Source: Chryseobacterium gleum
GTDB taxonomy: Bacteria > Bacteroidota > Bacteroidia > Flavobacteriales_D > Crocinitomicaceae
NCBI GenBank assembly: GCA_945888625.1
Contig: CAMDAH010000001.1
Coordinates: 1 to 64,000 of the forward strand
Direction: 5' to 3'
Length of the DNA: 64,000 bases
The first letter of the stretch is position 1; each line of letters starts with the position of its first letter. The position numbers and the translations under genes were made by a program. The notes beneath the pieces are model-generated. The model was not told where the DNA came from. It did no database searches and saw only the letters and a list, made by a program, of their open reading frames with translations. Shown here piece by piece: positions 53,035 to 63,800 of the stretch.

Positions 53035-54906
53035 ATGTTAAAAAAATACGATGTTATTGTTGTTGGTGCTGGACACGCAGGTTGTGAAGCAGCAAATGCA
53101 GCGGCAAAGATGGGAAGTAGTGTTTTACTCATTACTATGAACATGAATACAATTGCTCAAATGAGTTGCAATCCAGCTATGGGCGGTGTAGCTAAAGGAC
53201 AAATTGTAAGAGAAATTGATGCGCTTGGTGGCGGTTCTGGTTTAGTTAGTGATAGAAGTGCTATTCAGTTTAGGATGTTGAATTTATCAAAGGGTCCCGC
53301 TATGTGGTCGCCAAGAACCCAGAATGACCGTATGTTGTTTGCTACAGAATGGCGAATGTTGCTAGAACGAAATCCCAATGTGGATTTTTGGCAAGACATG
53401 TGCGCTGGATTAATCGTAGAAGACAAGGTTATCAAAGGGATTTATACAGCATTAGGGATTCCTATTTATGGAAGTTCGGTTGTATTAACCAACGGGACTT
53501 TTCTAAATGGATTGATTCATTTGGGAGAAAAACAATTTGGTGGCGGTCGTGCAGCAGAAAAAGCATCAACAGGAATTACCGAAGAATTAATAGCATTGGG
53601 ATTTGAGTCAGGTAGAATGAAAACGGGTACACCGCCTCGTGTAGATGGTCGCTCATTAGATTATTCTAAAATGGAGTTGCAAGATGGAGATGATAACCCT
53701 TCCAAATTTAGTTATTCAGACACCCCAAATCTCACAAAACAAAGGCCTTGTTATATTACTTATACCAACACTAATACACACGATGTATTACGAACTGGTT
53801 TCGATCGATCACCAATGTTTAATGGGGCTATTAAAAGTACGGGACCACGCTATTGTCCAAGTATTGAAGATAAAATAAATCGCTTCGCTGAAAGGGATAG
53901 GCACCAAATTTTTGTGGAACCAGAAGGTTGGGACACTATTGAGATTTATGTGAACGGTTTCAGCACTTCACTTCCAGAGGATGTTCAATTAGATGCATTG
54001 AAAACAATTGCGGGTTTTGAGAATGTAAAAATGTTTCGTCCCGGTTATGCAATAGAGTACGATTTCTTTCCTCCTACTCAATTAAAACACACCTTAGAAA
54101 CAAAACGCATTCGCAATTTATATTTTGCAGGCCAAATTAATGGTACAACGGGTTATGAAGAGGCAGCGTGTCAGGGTTTAATGGCGGGCATCAATGCCCA
54201 CTTAAAGAATAATGATTTACCCGAGTTTATTTTGTCTCGCAACGAGGCTTATATTGGTGTATTGATAGACGACTTGGTAACCAAAGGTACCGACGAACCT
54301 TACAGAATGTTTACAAGTAGAGCCGAATTTCGAATTTTGTTGCGACAGGATAATGCTGATGTTCGTTTGACTGCCAAGGGATTTGAAATTGGTCTTGCCG
54401 ACCAAACCGCAATGGATAAAGTACTGATAAAAGTAGAGGGTACAGAAAAGTTAAAAGTGGCTTTGCGGTCAATTGGGATTAGCCCCAACGACGCTAACCC
54501 AATGTTAATAGCCAAAGAATCTTCTCCAATAAGTCAGCAGGTTAAATTATCAAATCTTATTTTACGTCCACAAGTAACATTGATGGATTTATTAGAAATT
54601 GCTCCTGAGGCAAAGTACTTAGCAAATGAGTTGGGCGCATTGCATCCAGATATATTAACGCAAACAGAAATTTTACTTAAATATGAAGGATACATTGAGC
54701 GTGAAGAAGAACTTGTGGATAAAATGCTAAAATTAGACGATGTAAAAATTCCTAAAAACATTCAATTTAATCAATTGAAAAACTTGAGTTTAGAAGCGAT
54801 AGAGAAATTAACGGCAATTCAACCGATTACAATTGGTCAGGCCTCAAGAATATCTGGTGTTTCACCAAGTGATGTTTCCGTGCTTTTAATTTATTTGAGT
54901 CGCTAA
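53035..54906 (+). CDS. mnmG: tRNA uridine-5-carboxymethylaminomethyl(34) synthesis enzyme, FAD subunit
   Basis: With MnmE it installs cmnm5 on wobble U34 of tRNAs. It has 623 residues. The FAD motif [21 protein letters not shown] is at about 7-27, followed by [23 protein letters not shown], the family signature. GTPPRVDG and the [16 protein letters not shown] segment follow, with the C-terminal helical MnmE-binding domain at about 550-623. gidA (mnmG) is a frequent origin-side gene in bacteria. It lies 23 bases after ybeY, with parS almost between them. Confidence 0.98.
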   Translation: MLKKYDVIVVGAGHAGCEAANAAAKMGSSVLLITMNMNTIAQMSCNPAMGGVAKGQIVREIDALGGGSGLVSDRSAIQFRMLNLSKGPAMWSPRTQNDRMLFATEWRMLLERNPNVDFWQDMCAGLIVEDKVIKGIYTALGIPIYGSSVVLTNGTFLNGLIHLGEKQFGGGRAAEKASTGITEELIALGFESGRMKTGTPPRVDGRSLDYSKMELQDGDDNPSKFSYSDTPNLTKQRPCYITYTNTNTHDVLRTGFDRSPMFNGAIKSTGPRYCPSIEDKINRFAERDRHQIFVEPEGWDTIEIYVNGFSTSLPEDVQLDALKTIAGFENVKMFRPGYAIEYDFFPPTQLKHTLETKRIRNLYFAGQINGTTGYEEAACQGLMAGINAHLKNNDLPEFILSRNEAYIGVLIDDLVTKGTDEPYRMFTSRAEFRILLRQDNADVRLTAKGFEIGLADQTAMDKVLIKVEGTEKLKVALRSIGISPNDANPMLIAKESSPISQQVKLSNLILRPQVTLMDLLEIAPEAKYLANELGALHPDILTQTEILLKYEGYIEREEELVDKMLKLDDVKIPKNIQFNQLKNLSLEAIEKLTAIQPITIGQASRISGVSPSDVSVLLIYLSR

Positions 54907-55029
54907 TGTACTGTAAAATCTGTTTTAATGCGTTTTAAGCGCGTTTGTTAATGCTCGATATAGAATTACAAGGAGTTTGTGGAGAAAGTGGTTTTAAAAG
55001 CATGTTTTTCATGGTTAATTTAGAAAAAA

Positions 55030-55977
55030 ATGAAAAAAATAGTGTTATTTCTTGATAGTGTTCATCCGGTACTTTCTGAACGACTGATGGATGAGGATTA
55101 TTATTGTCTCTATGATTATCAAAATTCAATAGAATTTATCTATAACACTTATCCCGATATTTTTGGTTTGGTTATCCGATCAAGAATCAATTTAACAAGT
55201 GAGGCATTGGCTAGATTTACTAATTTACGTTTTATTGCTCGGTCGGGCTCTGGTTTGGAAAATATAGACACTGAGTATTGTCGAGAAAACAACATCGCAG
55301 TTTTTAATTCTCCAGAGGGAAACAGAAATGCTGTTGCAGAGCACGCAATGGGTTTGCTTTTAACAATGCTGAATAATATTACTAAGTCTAATAATCAAAT
55401 CAAACAGGCCGTTTGGGAAAGGGAGTTAAACAGAGGAGAGGAGTTAAAGGGCAAAACTGTTGGGATCATTGGATTTGGTCACAATGGAAAAGCTTTCGCA
55501 GAAAAACTTCTATCGTTTGGAGTATTAATTTTAGCATTTGACAAGTACGTAGAAGTGGAATCAAATCAAGGAATTAGGTCGGCTTCTTTGGAGGAAATTT
55601 ATGAGCTATCTGATGTTGTTTCATTGCATTTACCTTTAACAGATGAAACTTTTTATTATGCTAACAAGGCATTTTTTCAGTACTTCAAAAAGAACATATA
55701 TTTTTTAAATATTGCTCGCGGAAAGCTTGTCCAAACTACGGAATTGGTTGAAGCGCTTAAGTGTGGAAAAGTATTAGCGGCGGGTTTAGACGTGGTTGAA
55801 TATGAGGAAGGGAGTTTCGAATCACTTCAAGTAGACGAAACTCCCGAACCATTGACTTATTTAATGAATTCGTCGTTGGTTATTTTAACACCTCATATTG
55901 CTGGATGGACAAAAGAAAGTTATTTTTTATTAAGCGATGTTCTTGCAGATAAAATTTTATCTTTTTCTTTCCCTTAA
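55030..55977 (+). CDS. D-2-hydroxyacid dehydrogenase (phosphoglycerate dehydrogenase-like)
   Basis: A 315-residue NAD-dependent dehydrogenase. The substrate-domain Arg is in FIARSGSGLENID. The Rossmann motif is TVGIIGFGHNGKAFAEKL. The catalytic Arg and Glu are in IARGKLVQTTELVEAL and GLDVVEYEEG, and the His in ILTPHIAGWTKES. It lacks a C-terminal ACT domain, unlike many SerA proteins, so it may be SerA-like or another 2-hydroxyacid dehydrogenase. It is 123 bases after mnmG and could be separately transcribed. Confidence 0.87.
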   Translation: MKKIVLFLDSVHPVLSERLMDEDYYCLYDYQNSIEFIYNTYPDIFGLVIRSRINLTSEALARFTNLRFIARSGSGLENIDTEYCRENNIAVFNSPEGNRNAVAEHAMGLLLTMLNNITKSNNQIKQAVWERELNRGEELKGKTVGIIGFGHNGKAFAEKLLSFGVLILAFDKYVEVESNQGIRSASLEEIYELSDVVSLHLPLTDETFYYANKAFFQYFKKNIYFLNIARGKLVQTTELVEALKCGKVLAAGLDVVEYEEGSFESLQVDETPEPLTYLMNSSLVILTPHIAGWTKESYFLLSDVLADKILSFSFP

Positions 55978-55982
55978 ATCGC

Positions 55983-58943
55983 TTAATTAATAACTAGCTT
56001 TTTAATAATTAATTGATTACGACTAGTTATAACCACGTTATAATAGCCAATAGACAACTGGGGTGTTTCAATAAAACCGCTGCTTTCTATGGTAGTACTG
56101 TGGATTAATTTTCCTGCAGCATCATATATTGATACATCAGCTGGATTTATTAAATTACCAATCCAAAAACCATTACCACTGCTTGGATTAGGATATATGA
56201 TAAGCGACGCTAGTTCATTTTCAATTTGACCTGCACTTGGATTTTGAAGCAACTTTTGGCCATCAGAACTTAATTGGGAATTTAATAGTGCGCCATTTTC
56301 TGCTTTTATGGTGAAATAATAGGTTTGACCATAAATAGGGTTCGTCAATAGGTGCTGAATAGCGGTATTGAGTGCAGTATTAGTCCAGGTGATAATATTA
56401 GTTCCTCCAGAAGTGGTTCCTAAGGCCCATTTGTAATTGGAAATACTTGAGTGTATATCTGCTGCATTCCAATTGCATGAAAGCGTATTAGTGTAAACAG
56501 TATCAATGTCTGATGCGGCGCCATCGTTACAAGAACTAATTACCGGAGGAGTCCAATCAATTAGGTATTGTTTAGAGGCAGTGTTTCCCCAATTTTGATC
56601 GAGATCGATTACTTCAGATTGAATGAGCCCTGTTGTAATCGCTGCGTTGCTCTGAAAGCGCATTTGTTGATTATTTCCTACAGTTACTGATACATTTGTA
56701 GCTCTTGACTTAAACACTTTAACATTATCAAATCGAACGGTACATGCACCGCTTCGAAGCGATATTGAATTGCCTGAAACAATTGGATTGGAATCTTGCC
56801 ATTGCGATATTAACTGATTGTTTACATATACTTTAATTATTCCGGTTGTTGGGTTATACCATGTTTTAATAGCATAATTAACTTGAGGTGTAATAACTAA
56901 AGAGTCTTCGTTTACCACGGTAAAAACATCATTCGTTACTTTATAAAGTTGCACTTTATCGGTTTCTTCTCTTAAATAAACGAAGTAAGAATTTCCTCGG
57001 TTTGGTAGTGTTGGGTCGGAACAAAAAAAGTGCATTCCTGCCCGCTGATTTAAATTGCTGGATGTTATTTTTTGTTCCCACTCATATAGGTACTGAGCAC
57101 TATTATTTTGTGTAACATTTAAATATGCGTTAGCATTATTTTGTGAAGCATCATTCATTAAAAATCCCTGGTTGTTAATACTAAATAAGCCCGTTTGCAG
57201 CGTCCAATTCACATTAACATCTTCAAAATCTTCGTGTGCGAATCCAAAACTACCATTAGCCATCCACCCGATGTTAGCTGGATTTCTGTCTGCCACAAGA
57301 TAAAAGCCTTTTTCTACTCCGCTACCCGCATCAACATCATTTATTTGTGCCTGAAAATCAGCAACTTGCCATGTTGGTCCATTGCTTATAGTGCTAGTTG
57401 GTGGGGTATTATCGACGGTGTTAATAATAGATGTATACCCTGCGGCCCATCCACTAGAAGTGGAACCACAATCAGATCGAAACTCTACAAGCAAGGAACC
57501 ACTGGTTCCTGTTAGAGCCGCCGGAAGAGTTGTTCCTGTATAGCTACCAAGTAGCGGGGCGTTGATGGTAGAGCCGTTGTAAACGAAAAGTTTGTCCGTG
57601 CTGTGCACTGAAAAGGCTGTAAAAGACAAGGTTACAGAGGTAGCGTTTGCGGGCTGAATTAGCCATAGCTTTCGCTCATCATTACCATAATTGCCATTGC
57701 TTCCCCCGGAATCATAAAAATTACCGCTAGCATTGGTAATTGTAGTGATCGTAGGGCTTGAGTTTATCAATCGATAATATTTTTCCCAGTCCCAGTTTAT
57801 TCCTGGGTCTGTATGGGTTTGGTTGGGATAGTGCTGATGACCTTTAATTTTAACGCAGCTTCCGAGTACGTTTGAGCCCGATGACGCAGCGCCATAATAG
57901 GTACGTAAACCATTTATTCCATAACCACTTAGGATAATGTCTTTGGATAAATTAGCAGACGCCTGGTACATGGCATTTGTGTACCAAGCGGGATTATTAA
58001 CATATCCTTCGTGCTCGTATCCTATTGTGTAAGGATTTTCTGATCCAACATGCCATGCTTTTGACCCCTCTAACACCATCTGTGTTACTTGTCCATCTGA
58101 ACTTCTAATAACATAGTGGTAAGAAACACCTGAGTTACAATTCTGAGCCCACGAGATCGCTCCGGAGTATGATCCTTGGACGGTATGAATGGTAATTGCG
58201 GAAATGGCTGTACCACTTCTACTACTAAAGTTACACGATGGAGTTGGTGTCCAAATAGCAGGGCCATATTCTTGGGATTTATTGGTTATTGGTGCGTAGC
58301 TTACACCATTTTGAGAAACAACGCCGTTTTTTTTTACACTAACTTTTTCCGCCGTTAATACAGAATAATTTTGTGAACCAAATAATGCTTCAAGATCGTA
58401 ATTTTTAACTTCAAAATGGTGAAGATGGGCAAATGAAGGTTCATTTAATCGTCTAAACACTTCGATTGCGAATGAGTTTCTAGCGAAATCGTTTACAGCT
58501 CCTGAATTAGGAATTTCAGAAAGAACAAGTAGTGCAATTCTCAATCGTTCCTCTATTTTAAGGCCCGATTGTATAGTCAATTTCATAACGGAATCTAAGG
58601 CAAGTGCGTAAGCTAAAATTTGCATTTCTACGGACGCTTTTTGTTGCTGTATAGAAATACCACTTAACTTTCCAATTAGTTTTCCGTTTTCTATAAAGTA
58701 ATTCTTTCCATCCTCAAACACGCCCATTATGCCATAGGGAGAAGGTAAACCTGAGCAAGATGATAGGTCTGGACTTTTAATTTCGATTAATCTAGTATTG
58801 GTGAAGGAAACAGCTTCTAATGTGCCTCTAGGCACCTCGGATAATTGTAGGTAAGCGGAGTTAAAAAAAGCTTCGTTTTGTTTTTGTGAAAAACCAAAGA
58901 CGGTGTTTAGTAAAAGGAATATATAGATGATATTTCGACGCAT
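55983..58943 (-). CDS. Secreted N-acetylmuramoyl-L-alanine amidase with CUB and lectin-like domains and T9SS type A tail
   Basis: A 986-residue exported protein. Signal peptide MRRNIIYIFLLLNTVFGFSQ; the start at 58943 is preferred because the longer frame from 58970 adds nine residues before this signal. An amidase_2 domain is at about 230-390: His253 (TIHTVQG), Glu310 (IGYEHEG), His377 and Asp379 (THTDPG). A CUB domain spans about 400-507 (FYDSGGSNGNYG, LSFTAFSVHSTD). A concanavalin-like domain follows (WTLQTGLFSIN to SISLRSGACTVRFDNVKVF), then an Ig-like part and a T9SS type A tail (IIYPNPSSGNGFWIG). It probably cleaves peptidoglycan from other cells or of the host cell surface. Confidence 0.88.
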   Translation of the reverse strand: MRRNIIYIFLLLNTVFGFSQKQNEAFFNSAYLQLSEVPRGTLEAVSFTNTRLIEIKSPDLSSCSGLPSPYGIMGVFEDGKNYFIENGKLIGKLSGISIQQQKASVEMQILAYALALDSVMKLTIQSGLKIEERLRIALLVLSEIPNSGAVNDFARNSFAIEVFRRLNEPSFAHLHHFEVKNYDLEALFGSQNYSVLTAEKVSVKKNGVVSQNGVSYAPITNKSQEYGPAIWTPTPSCNFSSRSGTAISAITIHTVQGSYSGAISWAQNCNSGVSYHYVIRSSDGQVTQMVLEGSKAWHVGSENPYTIGYEHEGYVNNPAWYTNAMYQASANLSKDIILSGYGINGLRTYYGAASSGSNVLGSCVKIKGHQHYPNQTHTDPGINWDWEKYYRLINSSPTITTITNASGNFYDSGGSNGNYGNDERKLWLIQPANATSVTLSFTAFSVHSTDKLFVYNGSTINAPLLGSYTGTTLPAALTGTSGSLLVEFRSDCGSTSSGWAAGYTSIINTVDNTPPTSTISNGPTWQVADFQAQINDVDAGSGVEKGFYLVADRNPANIGWMANGSFGFAHEDFEDVNVNWTLQTGLFSINNQGFLMNDASQNNANAYLNVTQNNSAQYLYEWEQKITSSNLNQRAGMHFFCSDPTLPNRGNSYFVYLREETDKVQLYKVTNDVFTVVNEDSLVITPQVNYAIKTWYNPTTGIIKVYVNNQLISQWQDSNPIVSGNSISLRSGACTVRFDNVKVFKSRATNVSVTVGNNQQMRFQSNAAITTGLIQSEVIDLDQNWGNTASKQYLIDWTPPVISSCNDGAASDIDTVYTNTLSCNWNAADIHSSISNYKWALGTTSGGTNIITWTNTALNTAIQHLLTNPIYGQTYYFTIKAENGALLNSQLSSDGQKLLQNPSAGQIENELASLIIYPNPSSGNGFWIGNLINPADVSIYDAAGKLIHSTTIESSGFIETPQLSIGYYNVVITSRNQLIIKKLVIN

Positions 58944-58975
58944 ATTAATTATTATTAAGTTGAAACCCATTAACG

Positions 58976-58992
58976 CATACTTTAACAGTATG
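58976..58992. other. Small inverted repeat in the amidase leader
   Basis: CATACT-TTAAC-AGTATG is a perfect 6-bp stem with a 5-base loop. It lies 33-49 bases before the amidase ATG, inside the transcript expected from the TAATTTTG box at 59005-59012. Confidence 0.35.
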
Positions 58993-59004
58993 TTATTAAG
59001 TTAG

Positions 59005-59012
59005 CAAAATTA
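59005..59012 (-). promoter_or_regulatory. -7 element of the amidase gene (TAATTTTG)
   Basis: TAATTTTG on the minus strand fits TAnnTTTG. The leader to the ATG at 58943 is about 57 bases, the longest in the window. The 146 bases between it and the OMP gene's stop hold only AT-rich sequence. Confidence 0.45.
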
Positions 59013-59119
59013 CTATACATCAAACAAAGTAAAATTAAATTTATATTAATAATTTTAATCACAATATTTTATAAGATTTTGTTAGGCTTTCAATTTTAAC
59101 AAATAAACGCGTTGTTTAG

Positions 59120-60841
59120 TTAAAATCGAGCAGTAATTCCAGCCATTACTTGAATGGGCATTACAGGATAATTTAACCATCTATTGTAGCGCTGACTGGC
59201 CACATTGTTAATTTGTATGAATGCAGCCAATCTTTTATTATACCGGTATTCGACTCCTAGATTACCGTCAGCAATAAATCCTAAGGCTTGTAAATATTGG
59301 TTGTTTTCGCTGCTAATTCCTGGACCAGGGCCATAGACCTTTGCCGTTCTTCCTGCTTCCAAAGTTAAATCTGCCCGTATAATGAATTTGTCATACAAGT
59401 TATAAACCCCCCTTATTATAAATTGTAGTTGAGGTAAATTCCACGCCCTTGCCTCATTCATCATTTCGTAGCTGTAAAACCTTCCGATTCCATCTAGCTT
59501 AATTTTATCATTTAACTGATATGAAAGAGCGCCTTCAATAGTGGTCAAATTTAAGGAATAATAAATTAAAGAAAAACGATTTCCTAAGGCAGAGTAAGTG
59601 GTGTCTGTAACAAAGAACGCCTTATTGTCCACACGCGCAAAACTGGTGTTAAGCATAAAAGTAATCCGCTTGCTAAATCCGCCTCGGATACCAAAGAATA
59701 AATCATATGGAGTATTTTCGTTTGCCAGAACGACATTATTTAACAGGTAAGGATTTACATTATTTAAGGCACTAAAGGTTGTTTGATTTAAGCCGCCGCG
59801 GATACCGAAAAAAGGGATTAAAAGGTCGTTAAATAAAGAATAATGTATAGAAGCCCTCGGGTATAAGTAAGCTTTAGTGGATGAATGAATATCGACACTT
59901 ATTCCTAGTCCAACGTCTACGCGTAATTTTTTTTGAAGTAAAGTAGAACTGATGCCTGGATTTAGGTCGATTATTGTGTTATTGCTTACTATTCCAGTAT
60001 CTAAAAAAGTAAGTAACGAATCAGCAATACCATAATTGTATCCGTTGTAGCGAAAGCCAACATTGCCATAAAAAGTTTCATTTCCGAGATTATACCAACC
60101 TCGCGTATTAAAAGAAACCGTGTTTTCTCGTGTTCTCCAATTACTTAACGAATCAACTGGTGACTTTTGCGTGGATAGATTTTTATAATTAAAATCGAAT
60201 TTAAGATTTAAGCGAGAACTATCACCGCGATTAGCAAGTAAACCTAAACTAAATCCTGTGCGTTTAATACGCTGGCTGATAGAGTCGGCATTTATGTTTT
60301 CTAGCGGTATTCCGTAATAATGATAACCAAAATTTTCATAGTTAACATCACTTGTAAAGGTTAAAGCGTTCTTGCTAATTTGTCCAAATAAATTTACAGC
60401 GGTTTGGTCGAATTGAGCTGGTGCATAGGTAATTTTATTACGGTCTTTTACTTGTCCGAACGAACTGAGGTGTTTTAACGATGCGCCATATACGATACTT
60501 CTTGATCTATCTGAGTTGTAAAATAACTCACCCAGGGGCATAAGAGTTGAACCGACTCCTATTTTTGCATAAAACGGGTAAAGTTTTTTAATTTTTTCAT
60601 TCGTTTCTATAGTTGCAGCTTCAATAGTATCTATTTGTATTTTTGTTTCTTTGTATAGCTGAAGTAATGGTTTTTGATTAACAACAGTTACTTTAAGACT
60701 ATCGATTATTGTTGGGTTGCTGATTAATCGAAAGGACGGCTCTATTTCCCTATTACCTAATCCTTCAGTTTCAAAAACATCAGGTTGTGCCATTAGCGGG
60801 GAGGTAATAAAAATCAAAAAAAGGAGAAATGGTGTTTTCAT
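59120..60841 (-). CDS. Outer-membrane beta-barrel protein
   Basis: A 573-residue exported protein. Signal peptide ~1-18 (MKTPFLLFLIFITSPLMA). The rest alternates polar and aromatic/hydrophobic residues in many short strands (YAKIGVGSTLMPLGELFY, GNVGFRYNGYNYG, KLDGIGRFYSYEM) and ends VMAGITARF, a C-terminal Phe typical of BAM substrates. No TonB plug domain is seen. The gene overlaps the end of the TPR gene by four bases (ATGA), and such a TPR-barrel pair recurs in flavobacteria. It may form a structural or transport unit with it. Function unknown. Confidence 0.8.
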   Translation of the reverse strand: MKTPFLLFLIFITSPLMAQPDVFETEGLGNREIEPSFRLISNPTIIDSLKVTVVNQKPLLQLYKETKIQIDTIEAATIETNEKIKKLYPFYAKIGVGSTLMPLGELFYNSDRSRSIVYGASLKHLSSFGQVKDRNKITYAPAQFDQTAVNLFGQISKNALTFTSDVNYENFGYHYYGIPLENINADSISQRIKRTGFSLGLLANRGDSSRLNLKFDFNYKNLSTQKSPVDSLSNWRTRENTVSFNTRGWYNLGNETFYGNVGFRYNGYNYGIADSLLTFLDTGIVSNNTIIDLNPGISSTLLQKKLRVDVGLGISVDIHSSTKAYLYPRASIHYSLFNDLLIPFFGIRGGLNQTTFSALNNVNPYLLNNVVLANENTPYDLFFGIRGGFSKRITFMLNTSFARVDNKAFFVTDTTYSALGNRFSLIYYSLNLTTIEGALSYQLNDKIKLDGIGRFYSYEMMNEARAWNLPQLQFIIRGVYNLYDKFIIRADLTLEAGRTAKVYGPGPGISSENNQYLQALGFIADGNLGVEYRYNKRLAAFIQINNVASQRYNRWLNYPVMPIQVMAGITARF

Positions 60842-63800
60842 TCGTTATTTTGATTTATTTCAATTTTTTTATTGGGCGTTTCATCAATAATTTTTTCGGG
60901 GTTTTTGAGTTGCAATAGTTCGGCATACAATTCATTTGCTTCGTTAAGTATGCCATCATTAAGTTCTTTAGGATAGAAATCAAGGACAGATTTTAAGTTT
61001 TGCTCTGCCTGAACATAATCGCCATCTAAAATATCTATTCTTGTTTTTAACATTAATGATTTTCCAATCCAAAAGTTATGGCTTGGCTTCATTTTAAGGA
61101 TGGTATTAATTTCGTTTTCAGCTCGAATTAGGTCATTGTTTTTTACGTGTATTTGGGCAAGGGAGTACCTACATTCTGCAGTTATGGCGCCACTTGTGTT
61201 TTTTATTAACCAGTTCAGGGATACAGAGGCATCATTATAATTAGCGAGTTGGATGTAGCTCATAGCTAGTACATACTCGCATTCAATACGATTGGTGATG
61301 GTTAAGGCACTGTTTTCTAACGAAACTTTTGCATAATTTATAGCTTCAAGGTAATTTTTAGTAAAAAAATAGGACCTTGTCAGTCCAAGTTTTGCGGCAA
61401 ATAAGTTGCTGGCTTTGGAAGCAACTAAATCTAATTTTTGATAATACTTTATACTTTCGACGTATGCCTTTTTTGCATAATGGAAAGTAGCAACGCGCAG
61501 TGCTGCAAATTCTGAGTATGCACTATTTGTACCAGCTAAAAACACCTCATAGTTTTCAATTCCTTTGATAGTATCTTTTATTTTAAAGTAGCAATTCCCC
61601 AAGAAGTAACGGGTTTCATGTGTATATCTTCCGACAGGAAATTTTACAAGATAGGTTACAAATTTGGGAATCGCTTCGGAATAATTACTGTCCACATAGC
61701 TTTGTAGCGCGGGATTATAATAAAGGTTTTCTTTTTCGTCTGGCGAAACGTTTGCGCATGGGTAGCGATCAGCTAGTTCTGCTGATTTATCCGGTGATTT
61801 TTGTGCAATGTACACATCCATTAAGCCTTTTACGGCTGCTGCACAAACGTCGCGAACGTTATCGTATTCCATTAGCAGTTGTTTGAAGGCAAGCTCGGCT
61901 TGCGCATAATCCCATTTTTTATAGTGAATATCTGCAATTTCGAGTTGACAATCAATAGACAAGGTAGATTGTGGAAAGTCAGTAAGGAATTTTCTGAAAT
62001 AGTTCATTGCAGGGTCATATTCTGAATTGGACTTATAACTTTTGGCAAGTTCATAAAGTCCAGTCATGATGTATTTAGATGTTTTATAGTCGTTAATCAG
62101 TGTGAGCAGGGTGTTTATTTTTAATTGTACTTGTCCATTATACCCATAGCTTTTGGCAAGATAGTAGGTCGCTCTATCAGAAAGAGGTGATTTAAGATTA
62201 ATCGTTTCTTTATAAAATTGAATGGCAAGTGCGTTTTGTTTGCTCGCGTAGTACCCGTCAGCTAATTTGAGATTGGCGTCTATTTTTTTCGCTTTGTTTT
62301 TTGGGTTTCCTTGCAGGTAAATTTGAAAGGCATCAAGCGCATCATTATTTTGTTTTTTATTCCAGTATGCATAGCCTAAATTGTAATAGGCATCAAGTTT
62401 TTCCTCTAGGGAACTGGAGGCCGGAGAGGCAAGAAAAAGTTTGTATTCTTCAATGCTTTCTGTGTATTTTTCTAAGCGATAATACGCATCTGCTCGCCAA
62501 TATTTTGATAGCGCCACTAATTGCGGATCAATGTTGTATTTAGTTACTAGCGTAAAGCTCGTAAGCGCCTCTGCATAGCGCATTTTTTGAAATAATTCTA
62601 CGCTGTAATTGTAGGCAATTATTTGATAAATAGACTTAAGTTTAGTGTCTTTTGACGGCAGTTTATCTAAAGATTCTAGTGCTTTGACGTAGTTGCTAGT
62701 ATTCGAGTAAACATTGACTAGGCATTGGTAAATATCATTTTTACGTGTTGATTCAGGGTATTTTTTTAAATAATTTTCAAATGCTTTAACCGATTCGTCA
62801 TAGGGGTTGATGTCTACTTTAAATGATAAAATAGCAAAATTATACAATGCGTCTTCTTGTATTTTCGCATTTGACTTCATTTCTGAAGCCCTAAAGAAAG
62901 CGCTTCTCGCCGGCAACAGTTTATTTAATTTTTGGTAAGCGTCTGCAAGTTGATACATGGCTGTCTGACCGAGCGAATCATCTATCCTCGCCACTCTGTC
63001 GAAGTATTTTATTGCTTTTTCATAATCATCAGTTCGGAACAGGGCATAAGCGATTTGATAATCGTCTACTCGAGTTGTTTTTGCCTTTTGATAGTATATT
63101 TCGAGGTATTTTGCCGCTTCTTTAAACTGGTTTAATTTGTAATAAGAATCCCCTAATAAGTGATAAACATTAGAAAGATCATTTAATGCTGCTGAATCGA
63201 GGACCTTGGGTGCATAGTCAATTACGAATTCATAACGTTCTTGTTTGTGTGCTATTTGAATAATGTAATAGGGTACTACCGAGCTGTAAGAAGGGTCTTT
63301 TTGGAGTTTTTCGAATCCCTCTAAAGCGATTTGAAGTGAGCCCTCTAAATAATTTAAGTGAGAAAAAAAGTAAAGACTTGGTGCTGCATAAGCTGACGTG
63401 CCGTCTTTCACATCCCTCAGGTTATTTAGCGCAGTTTTTCTTGCGCCCAATTGCATTGCAGCATAACCGCGTTTAAATAAAACTTCTTCCCGCTTATTTT
63501 TTTCCACATCATTAATAGGAATTTTTTCATACCATAGTAAAGCATTTTCAAAATCATCTTCTTGAAAGAAATAATTGCCAATTTTAACATAAATAGTTAC
63601 CTTATTTATATTTTCAGGATACCGATTAATGTATGCTTCTAATAAAGAAATAGCGTCATCATTGTACATTTCCAAGGCGGCTATTGCTTCATAATATCTT
63701 GCTTTTTCAACAAAGGGGTCGTTTTCGGAAAGGGTTGAATTAATGAACGTTCTGAAGGTTATGCGCGCAGCACTGAATTGTGTTTTGTCAAAAAGTTCTT

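Noticed and set aside
59120-60841. TonB-dependent receptor
   Set aside because: No plug domain or TonB box is visible; only the beta-barrel character is supported.
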